A stretch of DNA of 56,706 bases from Lachnospiraceae bacterium (GTDB lineage: Bacteria > Bacillota > Clostridia > Lachnospirales > Lachnospiraceae). Positions 22,847 through 31,909 of the stretch are shown one piece after another; the stretch's first letter is position 1, and the number at the start of each line of letters is the position of its first letter. Position numbers and translations under genes: made by a program. The DNA lies in NCBI GenBank assembly GCA_017619975.1, contig JAFZRH010000024.1:1-56706 (forward strand), written 5' to 3'. The notes beneath the pieces are model-generated. The model saw nothing but the letters and a program-made list of their open reading frames with translations, had not been told where the DNA came from and did not search any database.

Positions 22847-25735
22847 ATGGAAATCGACAAAAACAAAAATACGTCGGGTGACGGAGAAGTCAAAAAGAAA
22901 AAATACAGTGTGGTATTCCGCGCAGGAAACAGCCAGCAGAACAGCTTGAAGACCCGCCCTCAGGGGACAGGTACGAAGCCGCCTGCCAAGCCGGCTCAGC
23001 CGGCCGGCCGTCCTGCGGTACCGGGAAAACCGTCAGCCGGTACAAGTGCGAAAACCGGTACGGCTGCGCCTGCCAAACCGGTGCCGGCCGCTGAAAAGAA
23101 AACAGGGAAGACGGAATCTGCCGTTCCTGAAGAAAAGCTGATCCCCAAAACGCAGGAAGAGGCTGCTGCGCCGGCCGTCTCTGCGAAGCCTGAAGTCTCT
23201 GCCGCACCGGCTGCAGCTGCCGTGGAAACGAAACCGGAAGTATCCCCCGCTCCGGCCGTTCCGGCAATTGCCGAAAAAGAAGCAGAAGAGAAACCTGCTG
23301 CCCGGACAGCGGAAAAGAAGACCGTGAAAGCGGCCGAAAAACCGGCTGAAAAATCATCTCCGGCAGCCGTGGAAGAGGAAAAAACTGCTCCCGCACAGGC
23401 GGCTCCGGAAGCGCCGAAAGCGCCGGTCCGTCGTTTTGTGGATCTGAGTCAGGTCCGTGCCGCGGAACAGGAAGCGAAGAACCGCAGTGCACGCACAGCG
23501 GCGAAAACGTCTGCCGAACGCAGACCGGTAGCCGGAACCAGACCGCAGGGTCAGGCACCGGCCGCCCGTGGAACCAGACCGGCCGGGAGCGGCCGTCCTG
23601 CGCCTGCCGGCGGTACCGGACGCGGTTTTGCCGCGCAGGGACGCAGTGCTGCCGTCCCGAACAAGGATGACGATACCAGGACCGTCCGCCGTTCCTCTGC
23701 TACGAGGAGCGGCACAGGCCGCGCGGCTTCCGTCGTCGGAAGCGGTGATTTCGGTTTCGGTTTAAACAAGAGCGGAAAAAGCAGCAAGCAGTCGCAGCGT
23801 CAGGCAGCCGGCGCGGCCAAGGAAAACAGCCGCAACAACCGGGCGGATTCCGATGAAATGCGCCGTCCCGGCGGGAAGAATGCCCGCGGGAAAGGCGGCA
23901 GCATCAAGGATCTGGAAAAAGCCGCAAAAGCCGTAAAACCGGAAAAGGCCGAGCAGCAGATCAAGGTGATCACGATCCCGGATTCTTTAACGATTCAGGA
24001 ACTGGCCCAGGCAATGAAGCTGCAGCCTGCCGCGATCATAAAAAAGCTTTTCCTGGCCGGCAAGGTCTTTACCGTAAATCAGGAGATCGATTACGACACG
24101 GCCGCGGATATCGCGCTTGAGTTTGATGTCGTAGCCGAGCAGGAAGAAAAAGTAGACCTGATCGAACAGCTGCTGCAGGATACGATCGAAGATAAAGAAG
24201 AAGATCTGGTGCCCCGTCCGCCGGTAGTCTGCGTCATGGGTCACGTCGACCACGGCAAGACCTCCCTGCTGGATGCGATCCGGAAGACGAACGTCACGTC
24301 CGGAGAAGCCGGCGGCATCACGCAGCATATCGGCGCCTATACCGTCATGATCAACGGCCAGAAGATCACCTTCCTGGATACGCCCGGTCATGAAGCCTTC
24401 ACGGCGATGCGTATGCGAGGCGCGCAGGCAACGGATATCGCGATCCTGGTCGTGGCGGCGGACGACGGCGTCATGCCGCAGACCGTGGAAGCGATCAATC
24501 ACGCGAAAGCCGCCGGCGTCGAGATTGTTGTGGCTATCAACAAGATCGATAAGCCCGGCGCCAATGTGGAACGCGTCAAGCATGAACTGACCGAATACGG
24601 GCTGATCGGCGAAGAATGGGGCGGCACCAACATTTTCGTACCGGTCTCCGCCAAGCGCGGCGACGGCATCGAAGAACTGCTGGAGATGCTGCTGCTGGTC
24701 GCGGAAATGCATGAACTGAAGGCCAATCCCAACCGCCGCGCGCGCGGTCTTGTGATCGAAGCGCAGCTGGACAATACCCGCGGCCCCGTCGCGACCGTCC
24801 TGGTCCAGAAGGGTACGCTGCACGTCGGCGACAACGTCGCGGCCGGCGCGAGCTTCGGCAAGATCCGCGCCATGCTGAACGATAAGGGCGAGCGCGTGCA
24901 GAAAGCGACACCCGGCGAACCGGTCGAGATTCTCGGCTTAAGCACGGTCCCCGCGGCCGGCGAAGTCTTTGTCTCTCCGGAAAACGAAAAGGATGCCCGC
25001 AGCTATGCGCAGACCTTTATTTCCGAAGAACGCCGCAAGATGGTCGAAGGCACCAAGTTCCATATGTCGCTGGATGATCTGTTCAGCCAGATCCAGAGCG
25101 GCAATATGAAGGAACTGAACCTGATCGTCAAGGCCGACGTACAGGGCAGCGTGGAAGCGGTCAAGACCAGTCTCACCAAACTGACCAACGAAGAAGTCGC
25201 CGTCAAGGTGATCCACAGCGGCGCCGGCAACATCACCGAATCCGACGTTACGCTGGCAGCCGCCTCCAACGCGATCGTAATCGGCTTCAACGTCAAGATC
25301 GACAACAAGGTCAAGGCGATCGCCGAGCAGGAAAAAGTCGACGTCAGAATGTACGACGTTATCTACAAAGCGATAGAAGACGTGCAGAACGCGATGCTGG
25401 GCATCCTGGAGCCGGTCTACGAAGAGCAGATCGTCGGTCACGCCGTGATCCGTCAGGTGTTCAAAGCCTCCGGCATCGGAAGCATCGCCGGCAGCTATGT
25501 CCTGGACGGCAAGATCGTCCGGAACTGCAAGTGCCGCGTGAAGCGCGGCGAGGAGCAGCTCTTTGACGGTGCGCTGGCGTCCTTAAAACGCTTCAAGGAC
25601 GACGTGAAGGAAGTGGCGGCCGGTTACGAGTGCGGCCTTGTCTTTGAGAAGTTTAATGAGTTTGCGGTTGATGATACCATCGAGGCCTACACCCTGGTTC
25701 AGGTGGAGAGAAAGCTGGCAGAAAAGAAAGCATGA
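22847..25735 (+). CDS. infB: Translation initiation factor IF-2
   Basis: 962-residue IF-2, which brings initiator tRNA to the 30S subunit and promotes 50S joining. Residues 1 to about 360 are low-complexity, rich in Ala, Pro, Lys and Glu. The IF2_N segment ([25 protein letters not shown]) follows, then the GTPase domain with GHVDHGKT near residue 465, DTPGHE and NKID, and the C-terminal barrels that bind fMet-tRNA. The N-terminal extension is long but common in this phylum. rbfA overlaps its stop by four bases. Confidence 0.98.
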   Translation: MEIDKNKNTSGDGEVKKKKYSVVFRAGNSQQNSLKTRPQGTGTKPPAKPAQPAGRPAVPGKPSAGTSAKTGTAAPAKPVPAAEKKTGKTESAVPEEKLIPKTQEEAAAPAVSAKPEVSAAPAAAAVETKPEVSPAPAVPAIAEKEAEEKPAARTAEKKTVKAAEKPAEKSSPAAVEEEKTAPAQAAPEAPKAPVRRFVDLSQVRAAEQEAKNRSARTAAKTSAERRPVAGTRPQGQAPAARGTRPAGSGRPAPAGGTGRGFAAQGRSAAVPNKDDDTRTVRRSSATRSGTGRAASVVGSGDFGFGLNKSGKSSKQSQRQAAGAAKENSRNNRADSDEMRRPGGKNARGKGGSIKDLEKAAKAVKPEKAEQQIKVITIPDSLTIQELAQAMKLQPAAIIKKLFLAGKVFTVNQEIDYDTAADIALEFDVVAEQEEKVDLIEQLLQDTIEDKEEDLVPRPPVVCVMGHVDHGKTSLLDAIRKTNVTSGEAGGITQHIGAYTVMINGQKITFLDTPGHEAFTAMRMRGAQATDIAILVVAADDGVMPQTVEAINHAKAAGVEIVVAINKIDKPGANVERVKHELTEYGLIGEEWGGTNIFVPVSAKRGDGIEELLEMLLLVAEMHELKANPNRRARGLVIEAQLDNTRGPVATVLVQKGTLHVGDNVAAGASFGKIRAMLNDKGERVQKATPGEPVEILGLSTVPAAGEVFVSPENEKDARSYAQTFISEERRKMVEGTKFHMSLDDLFSQIQSGNMKELNLIVKADVQGSVEAVKTSLTKLTNEEVAVKVIHSGAGNITESDVTLAAASNAIVIGFNVKIDNKVKAIAEQEKVDVRMYDVIYKAIEDVQNAMLGILEPVYEEQIVGHAVIRQVFKASGIGSIAGSYVLDGKIVRNCKCRVKRGEEQLFDGALASLKRFKDDVKEVAAGYECGLVFEKFNEFAVDDTIEAYTLVQVERKLAEKKA

Positions 25736-26127
25736 AACGAAACAGTTATAAACGGGAACAGGTCAATACTGCCGTACAGCGGGCGCTGAGCAGCATTCTG
25801 CGGGAAGACGTCAAGGACCCCCGCATTCCGCTGATGATCAGCGTTACAAAAGCAGTCGTGGCGCCGGATCTAAAGACCTGCAAAGCCTATATATCAGTAC
25901 TGGGTGACGAGCAGACGAAAGAAGACTGCCGCGCCGCCTTAAAGAGTGCGGCAGGCTACATCCGCCATGAGCTGGCGATGCGTCTGAATCTGAGACTGAC
26001 CCCGGAGATCACGTATATCCTGGATGATTCCATCGAGTACGGCGTTGAAATGATCTACAAGATCGACGCTGTCATGGAACAGCAAAATGCCGCGGCCCAG
26101 CTGCGGGAGCCTCCCGAAACCGAATAG
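25732..26127 (+). CDS. rbfA: Ribosome-binding factor A
   Basis: 131-residue RbfA, a KH-type 30S maturation factor needed for 16S 5'-end processing. It begins RNSYKREQVNTAVQRALSSILREDVKDPRI, contains VTKAVVAPDLKTCKAYISVLG and a final ELAMRLNLRLTPEITYILDDS block. ATGA overlap with infB indicates coupled translation. The next gene is not the usual nrnA but a channel-like protein, nine bases downstream. Confidence 0.95.
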   Translation: MKRNSYKREQVNTAVQRALSSILREDVKDPRIPLMISVTKAVVAPDLKTCKAYISVLGDEQTKEDCRAALKSAAGYIRHELAMRLNLRLTPEITYILDDSIEYGVEMIYKIDAVMEQQNAAAQLREPPETE

Positions 26128-26136
26128 GAGACGAAC

Positions 26137-27957
26137 ATGAAAAAACATTCCCTGAAACAGCGCTTCCGCTACTGGCTTGACAAACGGATGTCCAAAGGGA
26201 CGATCAGCATGGTCAAGCTGCTCGCTTTTGTTGTGCTGGGCGCCGTCCTGCTGGTAACAGTCCTTGTCATTCTTTTCCACATGCAGAAGGAAGGGAAGAG
26301 TTTTCTGGCTACTTTCTGGGATAACCTTCGCTCGGCCATGTCCTCGTCCTTCCCGTCTTCCGAGTCGGGAACGGTCGGATACATCATTCTTTACACCTTC
26401 CTCGCGCTGATCGGGATGATCTTCACCGGCATGCTGATCGGTATTTTCAGCAGTACGATGCGCGGGAAAGTGCTGGCGCTGCAGAAGAACAACCCGCAGA
26501 TCATGGAAAAGGGACATATCGTGATCTTAGGCTTCCGTTTCGGGGAATATGCCCTGATCGAGCAGCTGATCACGGCGGCCTGGGATGATAAACGGACGAT
26601 CGTGATCGCGGCGCCTTATGAGCGGACCGAGATGGAAGACGCCGTCCGCGTGAACCTGCAGATTCCGAAGAACGTCAGTCTGATCTTCATCAACGCGGAT
26701 CCGACCAATCCCAAAATGCTGGACTGCTGTTCCATACCGGATGCGCGTTCCGTGATCCTTCAATCCCGGGAAAAAGGCCGCGTCATAAAAACGCTGCTGG
26801 CTGTTTTTGCTTTGCTGGAGGGCTGCGAGGAGCGCCCCGAGATCGTCGCATCGGTGGACGGACTGCCCAGTGATTTTCCGCAGAAGATCCTGGCAGATCA
26901 GCAGGTCAGCCTGATGTACTCGAACGACGTAGTGGCGCGGATCATCGCGCATGCCGCCACGCAGCCCGATATCTTCCGGTCTTTTATGGAAGCCATCAGC
27001 TTTCAGGGCTATGAATTCTATTACAGACCGATCGAAAAAACGGCAGGCCTTTTGTTCTCTCAGGTCTATCTGAGTTCTGCGAACGGTATCGTATGCGGCC
27101 TTTACAGAGACGGAAAAACTATTCTGAATCCGGATCCGGATACCGAGATCCTCGAAGATGATCAGTTTATCGTTTATGAAGAGGAACCGGAGGATATCCG
27201 GCTGAAGAATCCCGAAAGCATTCAGTTTTTCTTCTCGATCGATCCGCCGCCGGCACCCGAGATCCGGGAACTGCTGATCATCGGTGCCAACCGCGAGCTG
27301 CCGACCATTATCCGGGAGCTTCCGGATAATACCGAAACGATCCGCCTGACCGGCCTGACACCCGAAAATAAAAAGCGTTATCTGCCGGACGATTCGCTCT
27401 TTATGCCTGAGATCATGACGGATTACCGCGATCTTTCCGATCCGGCCGTCCTGAAGGAGATCCTGGCGGGCGTGCAGCATATTATCCTGCTGTGCGACCG
27501 GAAAAAGCCGGCGGAAGAAGCTGATGCGGAAGTCATGCTGCAGATCATGAAGCTGCGGGAAATGAAGCATGGAGAGGACTTCAACTTCTCCATTACAGCC
27601 GAAATGATCTCTGAAAACAACCGCAAGCTGATCAGCCGCGAGACCGATGAAGACTTTGTCGTAGCGACAGATCTGTCTTCCATGATTCTGGCACAGGTTT
27701 CCGAAGACGTCCGCCGTGTCGGACTTTTTACGGATCTTCTGAATCAGGAAGGACATGAAGTGTATCTCAAATCCGCGCTGACCATGGGCCTGGCGAACCT
27801 GAAGCTTTCCGTCGGGGAGCTGCGCCGCAGATTGTATGCGATGGGCTATCTCCTGATCGGACTCCGGAAAGGAGAGGAAAGCTTTAACTGCTCGGAGGAG
27901 AAGGAAGAGTTCAGCCTGGCGCCGGCCGATCGGCTGATCCTGATCGGGGAAGAATAA
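26137..27957 (+). CDS. CASTOR/POLLUX-like ion channel protein with RCK-type domains
   Basis: 606-residue membrane protein. Two membrane segments (about 25-48 and 81-107) flank a pore-like helix (SFLATFWDNLRSAM near 55-68), and a large cytoplasmic part begins at about 125 with HIVILGFRFGEYALIEQL, a Rossmann-type entry seen in RCK domains. Plant CASTOR/POLLUX proteins and their bacterial relatives have this layout (pore plus tandem RCK-like domains) and conduct cations. The pore lacks TVGYG. A second Rossmann-like half begins near REL-LIIGANRELPTIIREL (about 385). It lies between rbfA and truB, where many Bacillota carry nrnA. The ion and ligand are unknown. Confidence 0.78.
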   Translation: MKKHSLKQRFRYWLDKRMSKGTISMVKLLAFVVLGAVLLVTVLVILFHMQKEGKSFLATFWDNLRSAMSSSFPSSESGTVGYIILYTFLALIGMIFTGMLIGIFSSTMRGKVLALQKNNPQIMEKGHIVILGFRFGEYALIEQLITAAWDDKRTIVIAAPYERTEMEDAVRVNLQIPKNVSLIFINADPTNPKMLDCCSIPDARSVILQSREKGRVIKTLLAVFALLEGCEERPEIVASVDGLPSDFPQKILADQQVSLMYSNDVVARIIAHAATQPDIFRSFMEAISFQGYEFYYRPIEKTAGLLFSQVYLSSANGIVCGLYRDGKTILNPDPDTEILEDDQFIVYEEEPEDIRLKNPESIQFFFSIDPPPAPEIRELLIIGANRELPTIIRELPDNTETIRLTGLTPENKKRYLPDDSLFMPEIMTDYRDLSDPAVLKEILAGVQHIILLCDRKKPAEEADAEVMLQIMKLREMKHGEDFNFSITAEMISENNRKLISRETDEDFVVATDLSSMILAQVSEDVRRVGLFTDLLNQEGHEVYLKSALTMGLANLKLSVGELRRRLYAMGYLLIGLRKGEESFNCSEEKEEFSLAPADRLILIGEE

Positions 27958-27992
27958 AAAAATATAACGGAAACTGCAGAAGGAGGTAGAGC

Positions 27993-29813
27993 ATGGACGG
28001 ATTATTGGTCATCAATAAAGAACGCGGCTTTACCTCTTTTGACGTGATAGCGAAATTGCGGACGATCCTGGGGCAGAAGAAGATCGGTCATCTCGGGACG
28101 CTCGATCCGGAGGCGGAAGGCGTTCTGCCCATCGTTCTGGGAAAAGCCACGCGCCTGGCGGAACTGCTTTCCGAGGGAGATAAGATCTACCGGACGACGC
28201 TGCTGCTCGGAGTCACGACGGATACACAGGATACCACCGGGCGTCTGTTGAAATACAGCCTGCCAAAGCTGGATGAAGAAACGGTAAGACAGGCCATTCT
28301 GTCTTTTGAAGGAGAACAGGATCAGCTGCCGCCGATGGTGTCCGCCAAAAAAGTGAACGGAAGGAAACTCGTGGATCTGGCCAGGAAAGGGCTCGAGGTC
28401 GAGCGGAAGCCCGTTCGTATTGTGATTCATTCCATTGAGATCCAGGACGTTGCTCTGCCGCGCATCCGTCTGCGTGTCCGCTGCTCGAAAGGGACGTATA
28501 TCCGCACGCTCTGTCATGATATCGGTGAAAAACTGGGCTGCGGAGCCGCCATGGAGAGTCTTGTAAGGGAGGAATCCGCCGGCTGCCGTCTGGAAGAGGC
28601 GTTTATGCTGGATGAGGTGGAAGCGCTTTTCCTGAGCGGAAAACTGCCGGAACATCTGCACAGTCTGCCGGATATGCTGTCCGCCTATCCCGCATTTTAT
28701 TGCCGGCCCGAAGCTGACCGAAAGGCGGAAAACGGCAACAGGCTGAAGCTGATGGAAGGATCTGTTTCGAATAAGCCGGATGCCGGCGGTCTGCTGCGGG
28801 TATTTTCATCGGAAGAAAAACTTATCGGACTGTTTTCCGCCGGCGAGAAGGGGCAGCTCCTCCCCGGAATTATGCTGAATCAGACGGAAGAAGAGGAAAG
28901 ACGTCCTCTGCGCGGCAGTGTGATTTCATTGGGAAAGTTTGACGGTCTGCACATCGGTCATCAGGAGATTATCCGCAGGATGCTGGAACTGGCCGAAGCG
29001 GATAAACTGCGCCCTGTCCTTTTTTCTTTTACTACGCCGCCGGAGGCACTCACACTGGGACGCGCGGAGAAGTTGCTGATGACAGCGTCCGAAAAACGCA
29101 GTCTTGCTTTGAAACTCGGGATCCGCGGCATTCGGGAAGTGCGTTTTACGGAAGACATCCGCAGCATGAAAGCCATCGATTTCCTGAGAAACGTATTGAT
29201 CGGGATCCTCGGCATGCGTCATATTGTCGTCGGACCGGACTGCTGCTTCGGCTACGGGCGGGAAGGGAATATCGAATTCCTGAAGTCCCATGCCGAAGAA
29301 CTCGGATACGGCGTAACTGTGGTGGAAAAAGTGAAGCTCCATGACGAGATCGTCAGCAGTACGCGAATCAAACAACTTCTTTCAGAAGGGGATCTGAAAG
29401 AGGCCGGGGCTTGTCTGGGCCGTCCGTTCTCTTTCAGCGGGCGGGTATGCTACGGCGCCCGTCTGGGGCATGAACTGGGATATCCGACGATCAACCTTGA
29501 GATCCCTTCTTCTAAGTTTTTGCCTCCTTTCGGTGTTTACGCGAGCCGGACCGCGATAGAAGGACATGCCTGCGAAGGAATGAGCAATCTGGGATGCAAG
29601 CCTTCCGTCACGCAGGGACTGCCTGTGAAACCGGGGCTGGAAACACATTTATTCCGCGAGGCGGGCGAGCTTTACGGGCAGGAGATCCGTACGGAATTGC
29701 TCGGTTTTGTTCGGAAAGAAAAACGCTTCGGCTCTCCGGAAGAGCTCCGGGAACAGCTGAAGCGTGATGAAGAAGCGATTAAAGCCTGTTTTGAACTGGA
29801 GATCAGTTGTTGA
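27993..29813 (+). CDS. truB-ribF: Fused tRNA pseudouridine-55 synthase TruB and riboflavin kinase/FAD synthetase RibF
   Basis: One uninterrupted frame of 606 residues joins two enzymes usually encoded separately. Residues 1 to about 295 are TruB: GLLVINKERGFTSFD, catalytic Asp38 in GTLDPEAEG, SKGTYIRTL, and a short PUA-like end (LLPGIML). From about 305 RibF begins at its first strand: SVISLGKFDGLHIGHQ with HIGH at 320-323 for FAD synthetase, SSTRI at 455-459, then the flavokinase part with LGYPTIN, SNLGCKPSV, ETHLF and FVRKEKRF. The usual first 10-15 residues of RibF are missing, so the join is clean. AGGAGG precedes the ATG. It overlaps the convergent deacetylase gene by 11 bases. Confidence 0.93.
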   Translation: MDGLLVINKERGFTSFDVIAKLRTILGQKKIGHLGTLDPEAEGVLPIVLGKATRLAELLSEGDKIYRTTLLLGVTTDTQDTTGRLLKYSLPKLDEETVRQAILSFEGEQDQLPPMVSAKKVNGRKLVDLARKGLEVERKPVRIVIHSIEIQDVALPRIRLRVRCSKGTYIRTLCHDIGEKLGCGAAMESLVREESAGCRLEEAFMLDEVEALFLSGKLPEHLHSLPDMLSAYPAFYCRPEADRKAENGNRLKLMEGSVSNKPDAGGLLRVFSSEEKLIGLFSAGEKGQLLPGIMLNQTEEEERRPLRGSVISLGKFDGLHIGHQEIIRRMLELAEADKLRPVLFSFTTPPEALTLGRAEKLLMTASEKRSLALKLGIRGIREVRFTEDIRSMKAIDFLRNVLIGILGMRHIVVGPDCCFGYGREGNIEFLKSHAEELGYGVTVVEKVKLHDEIVSSTRIKQLLSEGDLKEAGACLGRPFSFSGRVCYGARLGHELGYPTINLEIPSSKFLPPFGVYASRTAIEGHACEGMSNLGCKPSVTQGLPVKPGLETHLFREAGELYGQEIRTELLGFVRKEKRFGSPEELREQLKRDEEAIKACFELEISC

Positions 29814-31260
29814 TCCGGTGATGACAGACCGGTGAATCGTGGGTCAGCGGCAGGAAGGTATAGCCGTTTGCCAGTCCCCACTTTATGATATCCTCCACGG
29901 CAGCCATAGAGTTTTTATTCAGGTCGTGCATCAGGACGACAGAGTTTTTGTGCTGACTGATCCCGGTAATGGCATAGTTGTAGGCGTCCTGCGTTGAGAT
30001 CGAGAAATTGCCGTCTCCGGTGGAAACGTTCCAGTCGAAATAGGCATAGCCTTTTGCCTCTGCCTGGGCGGCCAGCCGGGAGATGATGCCGGGGTTGTCG
30101 TTTGCCTTGGTCGTGGATGAACCGCCGATGAAGCGCAGAATATCCGGCGTTTTTCCGGTCTGAGCGATAATGATGTCGCGCATGGTGTTTATATCGTTCC
30201 AGTAAGCTTCCTCGCTGGCGTAGATATCGTACGAATGGGAAGCGGAATGGATGCCGATGCTGTGGCCGGCAGCGGCTTCCAGCGACAGACAGTACTGGTA
30301 ATTCGGCTTCTGATTCGTGACAAAGAAGGTCGCTTTGACATTGTATCGGGCCAGCAGCGTCAGCAGATCTTCCGTATAGGGACCGGGACCGTCGTCAAAA
30401 GTCAGATAAATGACCCCGCCGTCTCCGGTGATATCGGGCGCTGCGGCTGCTTTTACGGTTACGGTTCTTTTGACTTCTGCCGTATTGCCTGCGCGGTCGC
30501 TGACCTGATAGGTCAGAACATAGGTCCCTTCTTTTTCCGTATCTGCCCTGCCGTCTATGCGGATGCTGTCCGTCAGATTGCCGTCGGCATTATCCAGGGC
30601 GACGGCGCCGGGATCCTCGAAGACATCTCCGACGCGGAGAACGATATCCGAAGCACCGTTCAGCGTCAGGACAGGAGCCAGCGTATCATGATAGCGGATC
30701 TCACGCCTGACTTCGGCTTTATTCCCGCTGGAATCCGTAACACTGTAATAAACAAATCCGTCTCCGCCGTCCCGCCGGATCACTTGTCCGGTCAGATCTC
30801 CGTCAAAGCGGTCATAGGCAAAAAAACCTTCTTCCTGATAGATCTCGCCGACTTCCGTCAGCTGATCCGGGTTTTCCAGCAATACGATATCCGGCGGCGT
30901 AAGGTCTCTGATGATGACGGTCCGTGTTTTTTGGACGGCGGATTTCCCATGATAAGAAGCCGAATAGATCACCTGATAGGTCCCCGGTACGGCATAGTAC
31001 CCCGGCTGTCCTTCGGTTGTAACGGCAAGAGGGACATTGGCGGTAAAAAGCTTGCCGTGATAGACGGCTTCGGCGCCGGGTTCCGTATAATGCTCGACCC
31101 CGTAACTGATCAGGATCTCTTTGTCTCCCTTTATGGTCAGCTCGACCGAACCGCTGCCCAGAAAGCTGACTGCTGCCAGGATGAGAAGAATAAAAACAGC
31201 GACGGCGGTTCCGATCACCAGCCGTCCTCTGAGATTCAGTTTTTTCTTTGTGGAAGGCAT
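29803..31260 (-). CDS. Membrane-anchored polysaccharide deacetylase with three Ig-like repeats
   Basis: 485 residues. One membrane anchor at about 13-36, then three Ig/cadherin-like repeats of the DUF5011 type (about 40-118, 119-192, 193-268) with repeated DxxGN and 'YTVSD' patterns, then a NodB deacetylase domain from about 280. Catalytic motifs are visible: TFDDGP, HSASH, the RFIGGSS variant of motif 3, and VVLMHD. It probably removes acetyl groups from peptidoglycan or another surface glycan. The start at 31260 follows GGAGG and lies downstream of a strong promoter; the longer frame to 31326 would start upstream of it. Confidence 0.9.
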   Translation of the reverse strand: MPSTKKKLNLRGRLVIGTAVAVFILLILAAVSFLGSGSVELTIKGDKEILISYGVEHYTEPGAEAVYHGKLFTANVPLAVTTEGQPGYYAVPGTYQVIYSASYHGKSAVQKTRTVIIRDLTPPDIVLLENPDQLTEVGEIYQEEGFFAYDRFDGDLTGQVIRRDGGDGFVYYSVTDSSGNKAEVRREIRYHDTLAPVLTLNGASDIVLRVGDVFEDPGAVALDNADGNLTDSIRIDGRADTEKEGTYVLTYQVSDRAGNTAEVKRTVTVKAAAAPDITGDGGVIYLTFDDGPGPYTEDLLTLLARYNVKATFFVTNQKPNYQYCLSLEAAAGHSIGIHSASHSYDIYASEEAYWNDINTMRDIIIAQTGKTPDILRFIGGSSTTKANDNPGIISRLAAQAEAKGYAYFDWNVSTGDGNFSISTQDAYNYAITGISQHKNSVVLMHDLNKNSMAAVEDIIKWGLANGYTFLPLTHDSPVCHHRINN

Positions 31261-31297
31261 CCGTCTGTTTCCTCCGGAAAGAATCCATGCTGCCTCT

Positions 31298-31326
31298 ATA
31301 GTACACTCCGGACCCGCCCGTGTCAA
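31298..31326 (-). promoter_or_regulatory. Promoter of the polysaccharide deacetylase gene
   Basis: Minus strand: TTGACA (31326-31321), 17-base spacer, TACTAT (31303-31298). The predicted start near 31291 fixes the translation start at 31260. Confidence 0.8.
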
Positions 31327-31378
31327 GAAATCCTTGCCGCGGAAAGAAAAACAGGCCGGAAATCTTTCCGAAAAATGC

Positions 31379-31407
31379 TTTACATTTTTTCGGAACTATG
31401 CTAAATT
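31379..31407 (+). promoter_or_regulatory. rpsO promoter
   Basis: TTTACA (31379-31384), 17-base spacer, TAAATT (31402-31407) with TG two bases ahead, an extended -10. The predicted leader is about 75 nt and G/C-rich, with a GCUGCCUGG/CCGGG-CAGC hairpin that could serve S15 autoregulation, though I cannot identify a known leader class. Confidence 0.7.
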
Positions 31408-31488
31408 ATTCCACGTGCGCCGCTGCCTGGCTTTCGGAGTTCCCGCCCGGGGCTCAGCAGACGGTAAGAATCTATATGGGAGGCTGTT

Positions 31489-31755
31489 ATGACCAGCAAA
31501 GAAAGAAAAGCCGAAATCATCGCTGAGTTCGGCAAGAACCCTCAGGACACCGGTTCGCCGGAAGTCCAGATCGCCCTGCTTACGGAACGCATCCGCGAGC
31601 TCACCGAACATTTAAAGGTCCATCCGAAGGATCATCATTCCCGTCGCGGTCTGTTTATGTTAGTCGGTCAGCGCCGCGGTATGCTGGACTACGTCAAGAA
31701 GAACGATATCGAAGAGTATCGTACCCTGATCGACCGTCTGGGCATCCGTAAGTAA
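31489..31755 (+). CDS. rpsO: 30S ribosomal protein S15
   Basis: 88 residues, full length. S15 binds the 16S central domain and nucleates platform assembly. The family blocks [33 protein letters not shown] and [14 protein letters not shown] are intact. GGGAGG precedes the ATG. It is followed by pnp as in many bacteria, with a hairpin between them. The deacetylase gene separates it from ribF. Confidence 0.98.
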   Translation: MTSKERKAEIIAEFGKNPQDTGSPEVQIALLTERIRELTEHLKVHPKDHHSRRGLFMLVGQRRGMLDYVKKNDIEEYRTLIDRLGIRK

Positions 31756-31764
31756 TCGAAACAA

Positions 31765-31786
31765 GAGGGTGGAGAAATCCACCCTC
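31765..31786 (+). other. rpsO-pnp intergenic hairpin (no U-run)
   Basis: GAGGGTGGA (31765-31773) and TCCACCCTC (31778-31786) form a perfect 9-bp stem closed by a GAAA tetraloop. No T-run follows, so it is more likely a processing or stability element than a terminator. Confidence 0.6.
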
Positions 31787-31806
31787 TCATCATGGTATTA
31801 TCAGGA

Positions 31807-31886
31807 CGGCAGAGGTCTCTCGGGACATCAAAAAAGGAGATAATCCGCGTTATTGTCTCTTTCTTTGTTGTTTCGAGCTTCTGCCG
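31807..31886 (+). promoter_or_regulatory. Long-range stem in the pnp leader
   Basis: CGGCAGA at 31807-31813 can pair with TCTGCCG at 31880-31886, with CTCG/CGAG as a second helix inside. This closes a domain of about 80 nt just before the pnp ribosome site. In E. coli the pnp leader is cleaved by RNase III and degraded by PNPase; a similar role here is only a suggestion. Confidence 0.35.
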
Positions 31887-31909
31887 CCGAAAAAGAAAAG
31901 GAGAGATTT

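Noticed and set aside
22890..23950. Repetitive Ala/Pro/Lys coding in infB as a DNA repeat
   Set aside because: The repetition is at amino-acid level, as expected for the IF-2 N-terminal linker; no exact DNA period is seen.
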